A DNA stretch of 64,000 nt. Source: Rhineura floridana. Lineage: Eukaryota; Chordata; Lepidosauria; Squamata; Rhineuridae. The position numbers and the translations under genes are program-made. Numbering within the stretch: the stretch's first letter is position 1; every line of letters begins with the position of its first letter. The stretch is taken from the NCBI RefSeq assembly GCF_030035675.1, contig NC_084481.1, forward strand, positions 45,639,092-45,703,091, in the 5' to 3' direction. Below the pieces are notes generated by a model that had not been told where the DNA came from, searched no databases, and saw only the letters and a program-made list of their open reading frames with translations. Positions 1-11,200 of the stretch are shown here, in pieces.

Positions 1-343
1 ACTGAAAAATGAACTCTCTCTGAAGTTAAAAAACAAAGAAAAATAAACTAGAGGGTGCAAGCTTCCCTCTTTTCTCCTCTCTAAAGTACAGTTTGGGACA
101 GAGTTGTCTATATTACATAAACTAGTCATAAACTAGAGATTCAATCAGCAGCGCTGAGTAGCAGGTGGCAAAACATATCCCACCAAGAGGGAGTCTGTTA
201 GTGATTTGTTATTTGGCCCCTGAAATTGTACCTAGAAATGAACCTCAGAGTTGCATGTTTTACCCTCTGTTCCCTCACTGTGAGAAAAAAGTAGTGGGAA
301 AACTAGGACATCCCCCATTTGTTTGAATGCAGCCTCTCCTAGA

Positions 344-358
344 CTCTATATGAAAGAA
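344..358. repeat. Target-site duplication (left) of the inverted LINE
   Basis: CTCTATATGAAAGAA, identical to 3124-3138. Perfect identity suggests a fairly young insertion or chance preservation. Confidence 0.85.
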
Positions 359-1504
359 TGAATGAATGAATGAATGAATGCTTATATTTCGGTCACAGAC
401 CAGCCATTGTATCACTAATTCCAGTACAAAAAATTGGATCATACACAAAAACTTGGAATACAAATGGGTTAATATAAAAGAATTTACAATTTACAATTAA
501 AATTTAAAAACATACAAAATTGGCTAAAAAAATAAAAAAATTAACCAAGATCCATAACCATTTTCCTACACTTGATAGCTGCTGCACAGAATCTGGCCAC
601 GTTACTAGTGACCCAGGGGATTTTATCTGCTAACATAAAGGAGGAATAATCAGATTCCCAAACCACAGGGAATGCTTGTAAGATTGGGGTGATGAAAGCA
701 AGGCGGATGTCCCTGTAGACGGAGCAATGTAAAAGGACATGTCCTATTGACTCCACCTCCCCGTTATCACATGGGCAGACTCAATCACCATGGGGGACTC
801 CGTTGTATCTTCCCTCCAACAAAGCAGAAGGCAAGACATTGTGTCTGGCTAGGGTAAATGCCTTTCTATATTTTACAATAGTTAGATCTACAAGGTAATT
901 TGCCGGTAGAAATACCCTACGAGTCAGGCCAGGATTAGGATATGCCGCCAGCAAACTCAGATTGGTTTGAAGCTCAATGTCCTTTATCCGTTGGGAGATA
1001 AGCATTTTGGCCTTAGTTAGCCCGAGTTTAATAAGCATCTCTGGAGAGAAACCTAAGGCGTATATTTTCTTATACACCATCCGCTTCCATTTTGACTGGA
1101 AGGGGTCTTCTAATGTAAGAGGGGCTAATCCTCTTGGCGTGTGTGCGTTGTTGCGTGAAACAGCATACATTACGTTGGAGTTAAGTTGAGCAAGAAACTT
1201 CTTCAGAGCATTAGAGCATGTTAAGAGTCTTTATTAAGACATTATGGCCAGAGGCTTAAGAGTAAATACATGTAGAGTTTCTTCAGTCATCCCCCCCTCT
1301 GGTACATCTCTCTCCAAAGGTAAACACAAAAGACAACCTCTCAGTTCAGAGGCAATATTCAGAAGACCAGCCTCACAGTTCAGAGGCATAATTCAGAAGA
1401 CACAACTTACAGATTCTGTTAGAACTTTCCCAGTCTATCAGATGGTTACCATAGCAACGGCCTTGGCAGTCCGTTCCCAGACTGGGCTAAGACAAAACTC
1501 CCCC

Positions 1505-2503
1505 CTAGTTACAGTTTTGCAGACTTGATGGAAAACTACTAGGCCTCATGCCAACAAGTCCCCCAGGGGTAAAGATCAGCTTTAGCCAGTAGCTGATCCT
1601 GAGGGTCCACACCCGAGACTCTATCAGAGAAAGTCCCACCTCTAAACGGCAAGCCACATTGGGGATACAAGGGGGGAGCCCCAGAATGGCTCTAAGAAAT
1701 TTAGCTTGTACAGCTTCCAAACACCCGAAGTTGCTGTAGGCACAGAATTGCCCTCCATATAGCAGTTGTGCTATTATCTTGGCGCTGAATACCTGTAGCG
1801 CGGCGGGGATGTACTGACCCCCTTTGCTGTAATAAAAGGAGAGCAATGCCTTTACGCTCCTCTGTACTTTCTCAGTGGCATTGGAACACTGAGGCTTCCA
1901 GGAGCAGGAGGCGTGGAAGACTACTCCCAAGTATCTATACACTAGTGCCTGCTGGATCGGGCGATCATTCATTCGCCATTGATGTCTAACCTTTTTCTTT
2001 GTAAATATCACCACCTTAGTTTTATCGTAGTTTATTTCCAATCTTTCCTCGGTGCAGAAAGAAGTAAAGGCCCCTAGGAGCCGACGCAAACCGACACAGG
2101 TTTGGGACAATAGCACTGCGTCATCTGCATAAAGCAGTATAGACACAGGTGTATTTCCCAATTTGGGGGGATGAGAGTTTACTGCTGCTAGATGACGAAC
2201 AATCGGATTGATGTATAAGTTAAAAACGGTTGGTGCAAGAATGCACCCCTGCTTAACCCCATTATAGGTACGGACGAGTGCTGACAAATGCCCCGCACTA
2301 TCGGATCTGACCCTGAGGCTGGTGTTCTCATGCAGGCTTCGAATTAAATATAACAACCTTTTATCCATATTGGTGCTTCCTAATTTGGCCCAGAGTCTGT
2401 CCCTGGAGATGGAATCAAAGGCTGCTTTTAAATCGATGAAGGCCGCATATAGTTTCCCAGCTGGTGCGGTGCCGTACTTTTCTGCCAAGTGTTGTAGTAA
2501 CTA
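1505..2503 (-). pseudogene. LINE reverse transcriptase fragment
   Basis: An open frame of about 330 codons carries RT motifs in order: [39 protein letters not shown] and RYLGVVFH, then the thumb region. It is truncated upstream at the inversion junction and followed by stops before the C-terminal part at 541-1170. It belongs to the LINE insertion around it. Confidence 0.88.
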
Positions 2504-3123
2504 TCCCCCTCTCGTGGACAGAAATGAGATACCTCGAAGACAATGAACTGGCCCCGGCAGATGTTCGACCGCAGGGTTTAACAAACACAGTGGCTATCTT
2601 TCCCCTAGTGTCCTCTAATGTTATTTGCCAGAACTCTAACCTAGACTTTATTGAGTCTCTGGATGAGGGGGCAACGGATTGGGAGAGTAAAGGGGCCATA
2701 ATTACCAAGACAGATTGTCTTAATGAACCCTGTCCTAGTAAAACAGAGGAAGAAGTATCCGCTCTCAATCGACCCAAACGTCTTATGGGTCAACAAGAGC
2801 TAAGCCCTTGTAATAAGGCAGTGGCCCGGGAACAGCTTCCTATGTTTAAGTGACCCTTGCTGCATCAAGCCCCTTTGATGATGCTCTCCTGGAACATTGC
2901 AGGATGGACAAATAAATGTTCAGACCCACTTTTTCTAGAATATGTTAGAACGCAGGACATTATATTGCTTCAGGAGACTTGGCTTGTTGAGGAACTGGCT
3001 CTTGGGGGTTTTGTGGCTTATCCGCTTGCTGCAGTTCCTAGCGTGGCAGGCGGCCGCCCTAAAGGGGGTCTAGCGACGCTAATCGCCACCAAACTGGGAG
3101 GTGCGCACAGGAGACTGGTAAAT
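2501..3123 (+). pseudogene. LINE N-terminal linker and AP-endonuclease fragment (inverted)
   Basis: The plus-strand frame runs from about 2501 through one TGA at 2851-2853 into LMMLSWNIAGWTNKCSDP and QDIILLQETWLVEELALG, the first motifs of an APE-type endonuclease. It stops at the 15 bp target duplication, so later endonuclease motifs are absent. Confidence 0.8.
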
Positions 3124-3138
3124 CTCTATATGAAAGAA
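3124..3138. repeat. Target-site duplication (right) of the inverted LINE
   Basis: CTCTATATGAAAGAA, identical to 344-358. It fixes the right end of the LINE at 3123. Confidence 0.85.
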
Positions 3139-3261
3139 ACTGATTTTCAAATGAATGTATGCTTTCTTGGTTAGTTCTTGTGGGGGGGGGGTAAGAAGGA
3201 AAGATCACAAAAGCTTGAGGCTTGGTTCCAGTCTCACCCCATATACAATCTCAGGGCCAAG

Positions 3262-3700
3262 TAGGGATGGATGAGAATTTTGATTCAGTTCGCATTTCAA
3301 GCCAAATTTATCAAATTGGCACATTCTGAAACAGTATGAGAACTGAAACACAGCCACCTTCAAAATTCACACATTCCAATTTTGCAATGCAGTTCACCAA
3401 CCAAACAATATTTACAAAAATGCATGTGTTAGAGGAAAGTATACATAAAAATGAATAACAGTGAAACAATATGAAAAAATGCATTATGTGACAAGAAATT
3501 GCTTGCAAAAATGTATAAATTGTCAAAACTGCCTACAAAAATGTGTTAGCAAAAATATGCAGTAAAATGCTTAGGAGTTTTCATGAGGATTTTTTTTAAA
3601 AAAATTGCAAATTGCTGCAGAAATGTGGAGGACTAAATTTAAGGTTGAAAAAATGAGGAACTGGGGAACTGAAATTGACAAATCTTTGTATTCCTAAGGC
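3262..3700. mobile_element. Unclassified AT-rich repeat, possibly a DNA transposon
   Basis: The ends TAGGGATGGATGAGAA and (reverse complement) TAGGAATACAAAGATTTG look like weak inverted repeats, flanked by the similar 8-mers GGGCCAAG and AGGCCAGG. The interior is AT-rich with many CAAAAATG-like words and no coding potential. Family not recognised. Confidence 0.35.
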
Positions 3701-6700
3701 CAGGAACAGACCCTTATTTATGGATATGATCTGCAAGTCAATACCTAGGGGAGGGGAGATTGTTGAACCTACCAATAACAGTTCTGCAATACTGTGTAAC
3801 TAAACAGCAACAACACCACAAATGCTGACAACGATTTTTTAGCAGTGTTACATCATTTTGTGCTCTCAAGGAGTAACTTTGAATATTCTTTCAAATTAGA
3901 GTCAACATCACAGACAATGCTTATTCATTGCAGACAAATCTTTTTTGTCAAAACCAAAAAAGCATTCTTATTTACACAAGGTAAAATCAAGCACCTGAAA
4001 GCATCTTCAGTCATAGGAAAACAGATTAACTAGCATAGACAAAATAATTTTACTGTTCACCTTGACAAATATAATTTTTTATTTAGAAATTTCAGGGCAT
4101 TAAATTAAAAAAGCATAAAGCTTCCTTTTTACGAATACTACTCAGTTGTCATTTTCAAAAATAAAAGGCAGAAGACTTCACCATCTGAGAGCTTTGAATA
4201 GCAGGAGAGATCAGTGCCAACCAGCAACAGATAGCAGCAGTATCTATCGTAAAGGGGGGCAATATCATTTTTATCAGCTTACCCTGAAGTTTGGTGGACA
4301 GATTTTGTGGATCCCAACAAATGCATTGAGAACAAAGGATGCTCCTCTATTTTTGAGCTACTTGGCTCAAGACACTGGGAGAAACACACACACGGACGCC
4401 ATAGCACTATTAATAGCCTTAAATCCTCACTACAGACAACAGCCTTTCTGGCCTAACTATAGCAGTGAGCATTATAATTTAGTCTTCTACAAAATAATTT
4501 TCCTTCATTATTCCAGGAAATTTCCTGGGAAATAAGAGAAGTCCTTTTACCTCATATTTCCCATTAGTATATTTAACTGAGGATGAAACAAGTGGAAATG
4601 AAATATTTCTCTCCTGTGACAAAAACAGCGCAATAATGTTACAACTGACCCATAATTAAATTTAAAAGATCTGCTGGGTTTCATGGGCTTCTCAAGAAAG
4701 TATGCTTCCACAGCACCTGTGTGCACAGTGGCACTGGAATAGATCTCAAGCTCACATGCCTTCTCCTCCCACACCCACAGATCAATGCCAGCACATATCT
4801 TGGAGATAGCACACACAAAGAGTTTCAGCAGTAGGGTTTCCTGCATTTGAAGAAGTGTGGGATCTCCAGAATTTGATGTTTATTTCTAGGCCTGGCAAGA
4901 GTGAGGAAACAGGCTAATCCAAGAGCCACTTCTAGTCTCACCCCAAATTGCTGGGAACAGCAGTTCTTATAGTCTGAACTAGCCTGCATGTGTACGCACA
5001 TGTGTCTAGATAATTTTTATGTTATAGATTTGGAAAAAAGTAATGGGTGGCATCCAACTAAATAGATCGGCTAGCGCATGGATTTCTCCTTGTACAACAG
5101 AACTTCCCCACCTTCTCCTGTCACTGTACACCCCCTAAACTTGTTCTGGGGGTTCTTCCAACACTCTGAAGCAGAACTGGGTGGGTTGTGCAAGACACAT
5201 GGGGAGAGGAGAGGGAGCAGATATATCTAGTTGGATATTGCCCTTTGTAAGCAAGTAATGCTATATATTTGGGAATGAGCGAATGCCCCCATAAATTATA
5301 ATCTCTCCATTCTTAACTTGTCTTTTCCTACAGCTGACTATCTTAACTTTTATTCAGATCAACTGAGCTGGGGAAAGCCTCATTCCCCCATATCCACAGA
5401 TCAATGCCAACACATAATAGATACCACACACAAAGAGTTATTATACTTGCAGAGTGGGTCCTAGGTTGTATATCAGACTGGCGAACACAAGATGGTGTAC
5501 AATTTGCTAAAACGACATATTTCTTTTCTTTTTTTTTTAATGTAATCACTGAAGAACCAGAGGGGGGAAAAGAGCTCAACTTACCCTGACTTTGCAGTGT
5601 GAAAGTAGCCCCCACATTGGCTGGGCACAGGCCTCAAGCTCAGCAGCAAAAGCAGCATAGTAAGTTTGGGATTCAAACTCAACATGCTCATTAAGTTCTC
5701 GCTTGTTTAAATTCATACCTTAAAATATTGAGATAATATTAGAGCTAAATAGTACTGTACCGTTTTCACATTGTATACAAGATATGAAGAGATGTCACTC
5801 AGACAAAGTAGAAAAAGGTTTATATTCAGTAGGTGATGTGTATTTGACCAAAACTGCTATATACAAGAAGCAATAGCTTCGATGGTGTAGCAGAAAGAGA
5901 ATGGTATTAGACTGTAATTCCAGGTGTCCATCTTAAGTTCTGATTCTCCCATTACTTTTTGTACAAGGATATTTCTCTCAATGTAAAATTTACGCACAGA
6001 CAACCAGGTGTAAATTTTGGTCTTGACAGCCTTTTCATAGAGCAAAGATTCACAGTAGGTGCCCAAAATATCATGCATGTACAACAGTTTCTATTTGCCA
6101 GGAAGAACAGGATATAAATCAAATAATAAAATAAAATAAATAAATTACTTTCTATTTTACATAACAATTTTATAGACAATTTTCCCACCATAGCAAGACT
6201 TTTTGCCACACCAATCCGAGTGGAACAGTTATATGAAAAAGCTCAACACATCATCAGGTCCATGATTTGCCTTAAGCAGTTTCCTGGATTTAACTATATT
6301 TGGTACTTTATCACATTGCATTAATATCTTGCCATGAAATAATTTCAAACACACACAAAAGGAATGCTGGTCATTTACACCCCATCTATTAAAATATATA
6401 TAGTTGGACTCGCAGCAGGCCCAGCATCAGTACTGGGATATTTAGACAGCTACCAGGACTGATGCCAATCCTATCAGGGCCACACTTGGCATCAACACAC
6501 ACACACACACAGCAGTGCTGCAATCATGGTGCTACCACACACACACACACCATCCCCCTGGATGTGCTCACCCAACAGCAGTAACACTTTTAGATGGGAA
6601 CCAAAAAGTCACTCAGCTCCCAAGTGTATACCAGGCAGCCACCATCTTGTATCTCCCAAAATGCAATCCCCAATATCAGGAATTGCATTTTGGGAGATAT

Positions 6701-7186
6701 ACAATGGTGGGCCTACCCAGACCATTACCAGGTGAGCACATCTGGTGGGAGCAACTAGTATTGGTAGCGCTGGCAGGGGCTCAAGTGGTGGCGGCATGAT
6801 GGGTAGGAACCCCATGATGGGTAGGAACCCAATAGTGGTGGGGTCCCAGTTTAGTGCTGGTGGAGGGTCCAGTGGTGGCACCATGCTAAGTGTTTACTGA
6901 AACCTGGTACCAGCCCTGATTGACAGACTGCATGGTGGCTTCTAGGGCCAATGCAGATATTTAGGGACTTTATTCTGTTTGCTAGCCACAGTGAAAGATG
7001 CTACACATCCCTGTTTTCTTCCTTGCCTCGAAGACTTGAGTAGCTCACTGAGTTCAACCTCATCCTCAGGCAGTAAGCCTCCAGTTTCTGAAAGAACCCC
7101 GATTAAGAGGGGGACCTGGTTATTCTTAGTTGACTACATTATTGTAGTCAGACAGTTAAGACATCATTGCTCAGTGGCATCTTAAG
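3701..7186. other. UBR3 intron 9 sequence without genes
   Basis: No exon of UBR3 or any other gene is recognisable. It holds a pair of related segments at about 4735-4850 and 5355-5460 (both contain CAGATCAATGCCA and ACACACAAAGAGTT), and a LINE 3' tail ending in AATAAA repeats at about 6090-6145. Two CA microsatellites are at 6496-6510 and 6538-6551, and a hairpin is at 6638-6712. The 129-codon open frame at 4146-4535 shows no domain and is not called. Confidence 0.6.
6638..6712. repeat. Imperfect hairpin repeat
   Basis: Arms 6638-6669 and 6681-6712 are near-complementary (core TCTCCCAAAATGCAAT against ATTGCATTTTGGGAGA) around an 11 bp loop. It looks like an old foldback element. No target duplication was identified. 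Confidence 0.55.
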
Positions 7187-7665
7187 GGCTATAGCTCAGT
7201 GGTAGAGCACATGCTTTGCTTGCAAAAGAGCCCAAGTTCAATCCTAGTCATGTCCAAGTAAGGCTGGGAGAGACTCCCAAGGCCAAGGGGGGGGGGGAAG
7301 CCAGTACAAATTACTAGGGCCTGTCCAGAAGGATGCCTGGGACCCAACTATGTTGCATATGTTTTTGTCTTTTTTGGCAGTATCATTCTTTATCTATTGT
7401 TTTTGGCATCCATTGTAAAATCAGTGAAAATCAGTGAATAATCAGAAAATAATAATGATATAAAAGATTAAAGTGTAAAGATTTTTAGCTAATCCGCCCT
7501 TGCTGGGGGGCCCCAAATGTTTTTTTCACAAGGACTTGAACACATTCTCAGTGGCCCTGGAGACTCCTGCCTGAAACCTAGAGAACCATCACCAGTCACT
7601 ATTGACAATACAGGGCTAAACTGACTAGTTGTTTGACTCAGTACAAGGAAGCTTCTTATGTTCTT
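7187..7665 (+). mobile_element. tRNA-derived SINE, split by later sequence
   Basis: The head GGGCTATAGCTCAGTGGTAG has a tRNA-like A box, and AAGTTCAATCC is the B-box region. The 3' half (GACTCAGTACAAGGAAGCTT and TTATGTTC) resumes at about 7545-7665. About 270 bp of foreign or rearranged sequence separates the halves. The same family occurs reversed near 38.0, 45.3 and 53.2 kb. Confidence 0.6.
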
Positions 7666-8097
7666 TATTGGGGCTGGGGTAAGGGAGTGCACAACTGCAG
7701 GGCCCCTTCCTGTTCTCCTAAGCAACATTAAAACGTCTCCCCATAATAAAGCAGAAACCACTCTGAAAGGAATCATTTTCTAAACTTTTTAAAACAGTTT
7801 GTCCAGAACTACAGTTTTATGCTTTAAGAATATTCAGAGTTCTAACATTTTTCTCAATAACAGTGAAGTTTATTTTATTTAATTTGTTTAAAGAAGCCAT
7901 TGTTTCAAATCCACCCTAGAAATCTAATGAAATAAAATCTACATTTGATGGTAAATTACAATGTTTGTAACTGAACATTTGAAGAATTATTACTATAAGC
8001 AAGCATTAGGTCACTTGCAAACATCTTTACAGTTTTCATCAATTTGCCTTCTGCCAGCCAAATCAAGGGCATATAGTTAAACAAACACATCACATAC

Positions 8098-8277
8098 CTT
8101 GAAAAAATGATACAAAGTTCATCCATGTTACTAATAGTCTATGATCTTCCAAGAATTTCTTAGCCACACTCTGATGTGAAAGGATATTAATGAAGTCACT
8201 GACAAGTGGCCAGTATGTATTGTTCTTGAGTAGTGCTTCCCCACAGTTCACAACTACATGTAAACTGTTTTCTTCAT
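8098..8277 (-). CDS. UBR3: UBR3 exon 9 (last exon inside the window)
   Basis: 180 nt, acceptor TCTTTTAG, donor CAAG/GTATGT. It encodes [20 protein letters not shown] and then [20 protein letters not shown], ending FVSFFQ. An L2 LINE tail begins only about 35 bp upstream of its acceptor. The next human exon (start MNLNKREL) was not found in 1-8097, so it should lie beyond the left edge. Confidence 0.93.
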
Positions 8278-11200
8278 CTAAAAGAAAAATAAGATGTTTT
8301 CAAATGGGCTATGTTCAAGGTGCTGGTTTTGGTGTACAAAGCCCTATACAGCTTGGGACCAGGATATCTGAAATATTGTCTTACCCTTTATATACCCAGT
8401 CAATCACTGCGCCCTGCAGATGAGAGCCTCCTGCAGATACCATCTTATCAGGAGGTCTGTTCCGCACAACACAGGAAGCACTACACAACAAAGGTGTAGT
8501 GGCACCTACACTTTGGAATTACCTCCCCTTAAATATTATCTTTTTGGCGCCTACTAAAAAAGATGTTTTGTTTAATATGTTTTCAAGGATGTTTTGGTGT
8601 TGTAATGTATTTTAAAGTCTGTTTTTATGATGTTTTAGAGTGGTTTTAATGCTTTCATTTGCCGCCCTGGGCTCCTACTGGGAGGAAGGGCGGGATATAA
8701 ATCAATCAATTTATTAATTTAATTAATCAATTAAATAAATAAATAAATAAATAATGTACATTGCAAAGACCCCTTGCACTCCAGAGTATCTACCTGTTTC
8801 AGCATTTTCCCACTCACTTTACAGCTACACTCCTGTTTTCTCCTAAAGCTCACGGGGAGCCTGTGTGTACTTAAGTTCCATGTGGACTTCCAGCATGCAG
8901 TGAATGCTGAACTGGGCCTTTATGTCCAAGACTACATGTTACACATAGCCATAATTATCTTCTCTGACATTTTCTCTCTTTTACCAAAAGCAGTCTCCAA
9001 GTCTGCAAGTCTCAGTAGAGCAATAGAAGGGGACAAGAAGGGGGTGTATCCTTTCCTTTCTAGCCACTTTTCACTAATTGAACAGAACAGCAGCTGGAAG
9101 AGTTTAAAACAGACCCTCCTCCACTATATGCTACTGTAGCCCACAGGTGAGCAAACTGTGGCACTTGGCCTAATTTCATGTGACTGATAAGGATAGGGAA
9201 ATGGGAGGGAAAGGAGGCAGCAGGAAAAAAGAGAGAAAATGGTGTGGCCCCAGCCACCTTTGGCTCCAACCCTGTCCTGCATGAAAACCCCAACAGATTG
9301 CACTCCCAACAAACAAAAGGTGGCCCAGCCCTTATGTAGCCCAGTGGCTAAATACAGAATAAGAATAAACTGTGCATGCCTCTTGAATACTCTTAAAGCA
9401 AACCTTTAATTCAACTCACCTTGCAGCTCACTTTTAATGAGGCAACTCTCCATCATATACAGCAGGACTGTAACCATAATATCAAGCAGCTGGCATTCTT
9501 CTGTCACTTGACGTGCCAACTCCTCATTACTGAACAGCTGGACGCTAATATGTACAATTCTGTTAGACATGGTATCAGATTCATGGCTTTTCTTCAGGGT
9601 TTTCATAATAAAAGCATAATGCTGCACGAAAGTTTTAGTAAATGCAATCTGTAAGGTATAAAAGAAATGTTAGCATTGTCATTTGCTTTCTTTTAAATAA
9701 GTCCCAAGAAGTGTTACTGAAAGAATAAACCAGTAGTTACACAAAGACTAAGATGCCATGTAATGCAGTTAATTTTCCAGCAGCAACAGCAGCAGCAACA
9801 CAAACAAGAGTTCCATTAAATGTACATTTCAGAATGAAACAGCATCCTAAGAGGCCTTTCTTAAGCGCCTATCCTTTTAAACTGAAGCAGATTGTTTTCT
9901 CATGGCCTGAATAGATTGTTTAATGGTTTAACAGTGCAACCCAAAGATTTGCTGCCCCAGTAAACAAAGGCACAGGATGGGAAGTAGCATATCATAAAAC
10001 TGGAACATAATTTAACTTTTCCAGTACTTAACAACATGCACAAAATGTTAATAAAGAAAAGACAACCACACAATGAAAATAAGGCTTGGGAAAAGACAGA
10101 CAGGCCAAAACCAGATAACCCTGTGGCCCTCTGGATACTGTTGGACTCCAGCTCCCATCAGCTCCAGACAGCATGGCCAGTGGTGAAGGATGAGAGCTAT
10201 AGTCCAGCAACATCTGGAGGACCACAAGTTCCACAGTACTGGCCAAAAAAAGAAAAGAAACAGAGAAGATGCTGTACAGTATGTACAGGTGTGGGTAGGG
10301 AAGTATGATGGGTAGAGAAGTAAAATATGCTTTTCAAGTACAGTAGGGCCCCACTCATACGGCGGGTTATGTTCCAGACCCCCACCGAAAAGCAAAACCC
10401 ACTGAAAAGCGGAAATCCGTCAATAAAATGGCGCCCGACGCCTGAAAAACGCCGTAAAAGTGGAACAAGCGCTCTATGAGTGTGGCCTTACTCTAATTAC
10501 CCTAATTGAAAGCCGCTGTATTAGCAGAATGCCAAAAATGAAAAGCGGGGCCCTACTGTATACAGGTTGCCTGTTCCATTGATTTCAATAGACTTTCGGT
10601 GTACCACACTCTGCATAGGATCAGGCTATACTTCTGCTAACATGAATGCTTTTCTAAATCTGTAAATGAGGACCAAATGTTCAAATTAGTGTCACCTGGA
10701 GGACACAATGGATACGTTTATGTTCAGCTAGTAGTATAATAAGCTGCAACATGAACAAATCATGCACCACTGCACCCAACCACTTAACTCCTCCCTTTTA
10801 TCCAGGGAAGCCAACGAACAAGCAAGGAAGTCTTCAGTTAACTATAGCTTCCTGTTCCATCCCAACATGGAAACTATGGTTAAGGGCTTTGGAACAAGCC
10901 AGGATATGAAGTCAACCTTGAACCATGGCTTCATATACTGATTTGTTCTGAAGCAATTATCCATAGTTTGCTGATTCAGATGTAATGTAAACTACAGTTA
11001 ACCCTAGACTTCCAGGTTTATATGCCAAGCAACACAAAGGGGAGGAGGACAGCTGTTGTGTGATGGGGCACAAGCCTTGTTCATATTGCAGCTTATTTAG
11101 CAGAGATAACAACTGCCTGAACTTGCACCTCTTACCATAAATGATAGACCCTTTAATAATAAATTTGAGGATTTATTAGTAAGTTCAAACCACTCAAATA

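Larger units (their letters stand above)
359..3123 (-). mobile_element. I/Vingi-like LINE insertion with inverted 5' segment
   Basis: The left part (359 to about 2500) reads on the minus strand. It holds a reverse transcriptase ([48 protein letters not shown]), then a C-terminal CCHC-type finger (CPCDNGEVESIGHVLLHC near 755-780) and a tail of TTCA repeats. The right part (about 2501-3123) reads on the plus strand and encodes an AP-endonuclease start (LSWNIAGW, IILLQETWL, GGRPKGGLATLI). A 15 bp direct repeat, CTCTATATGAAAGAA, flanks the whole unit (344-358 and 3124-3138). It therefore entered once, with its 5' part flipped, as in twin priming. In-frame stops show it is dead. The APE domain argues against R4-type LINEs. 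Vingi/Ingi is my best guess, and the clade is not proven. Confidence 0.85.

Noticed and set aside
2415-2777. 120-codon minus-strand open frame opposite the LINE linker
   Set aside because: It crosses the inversion junction of the LINE and is antisense to the plus-strand linker, so it is a chance frame.
4146-4535. 129-codon plus-strand open frame in UBR3 intron 9
   Set aside because: No recognisable motif, low-complexity spots, and no splice or promoter context.
7187-7262. Possible functional tRNA gene (GGGCTATAGCTCAGTGGTAG)
   Set aside because: The A- and B-box regions are tRNA-like, but the cloverleaf does not close and the SINE body follows, so it is a SINE head.
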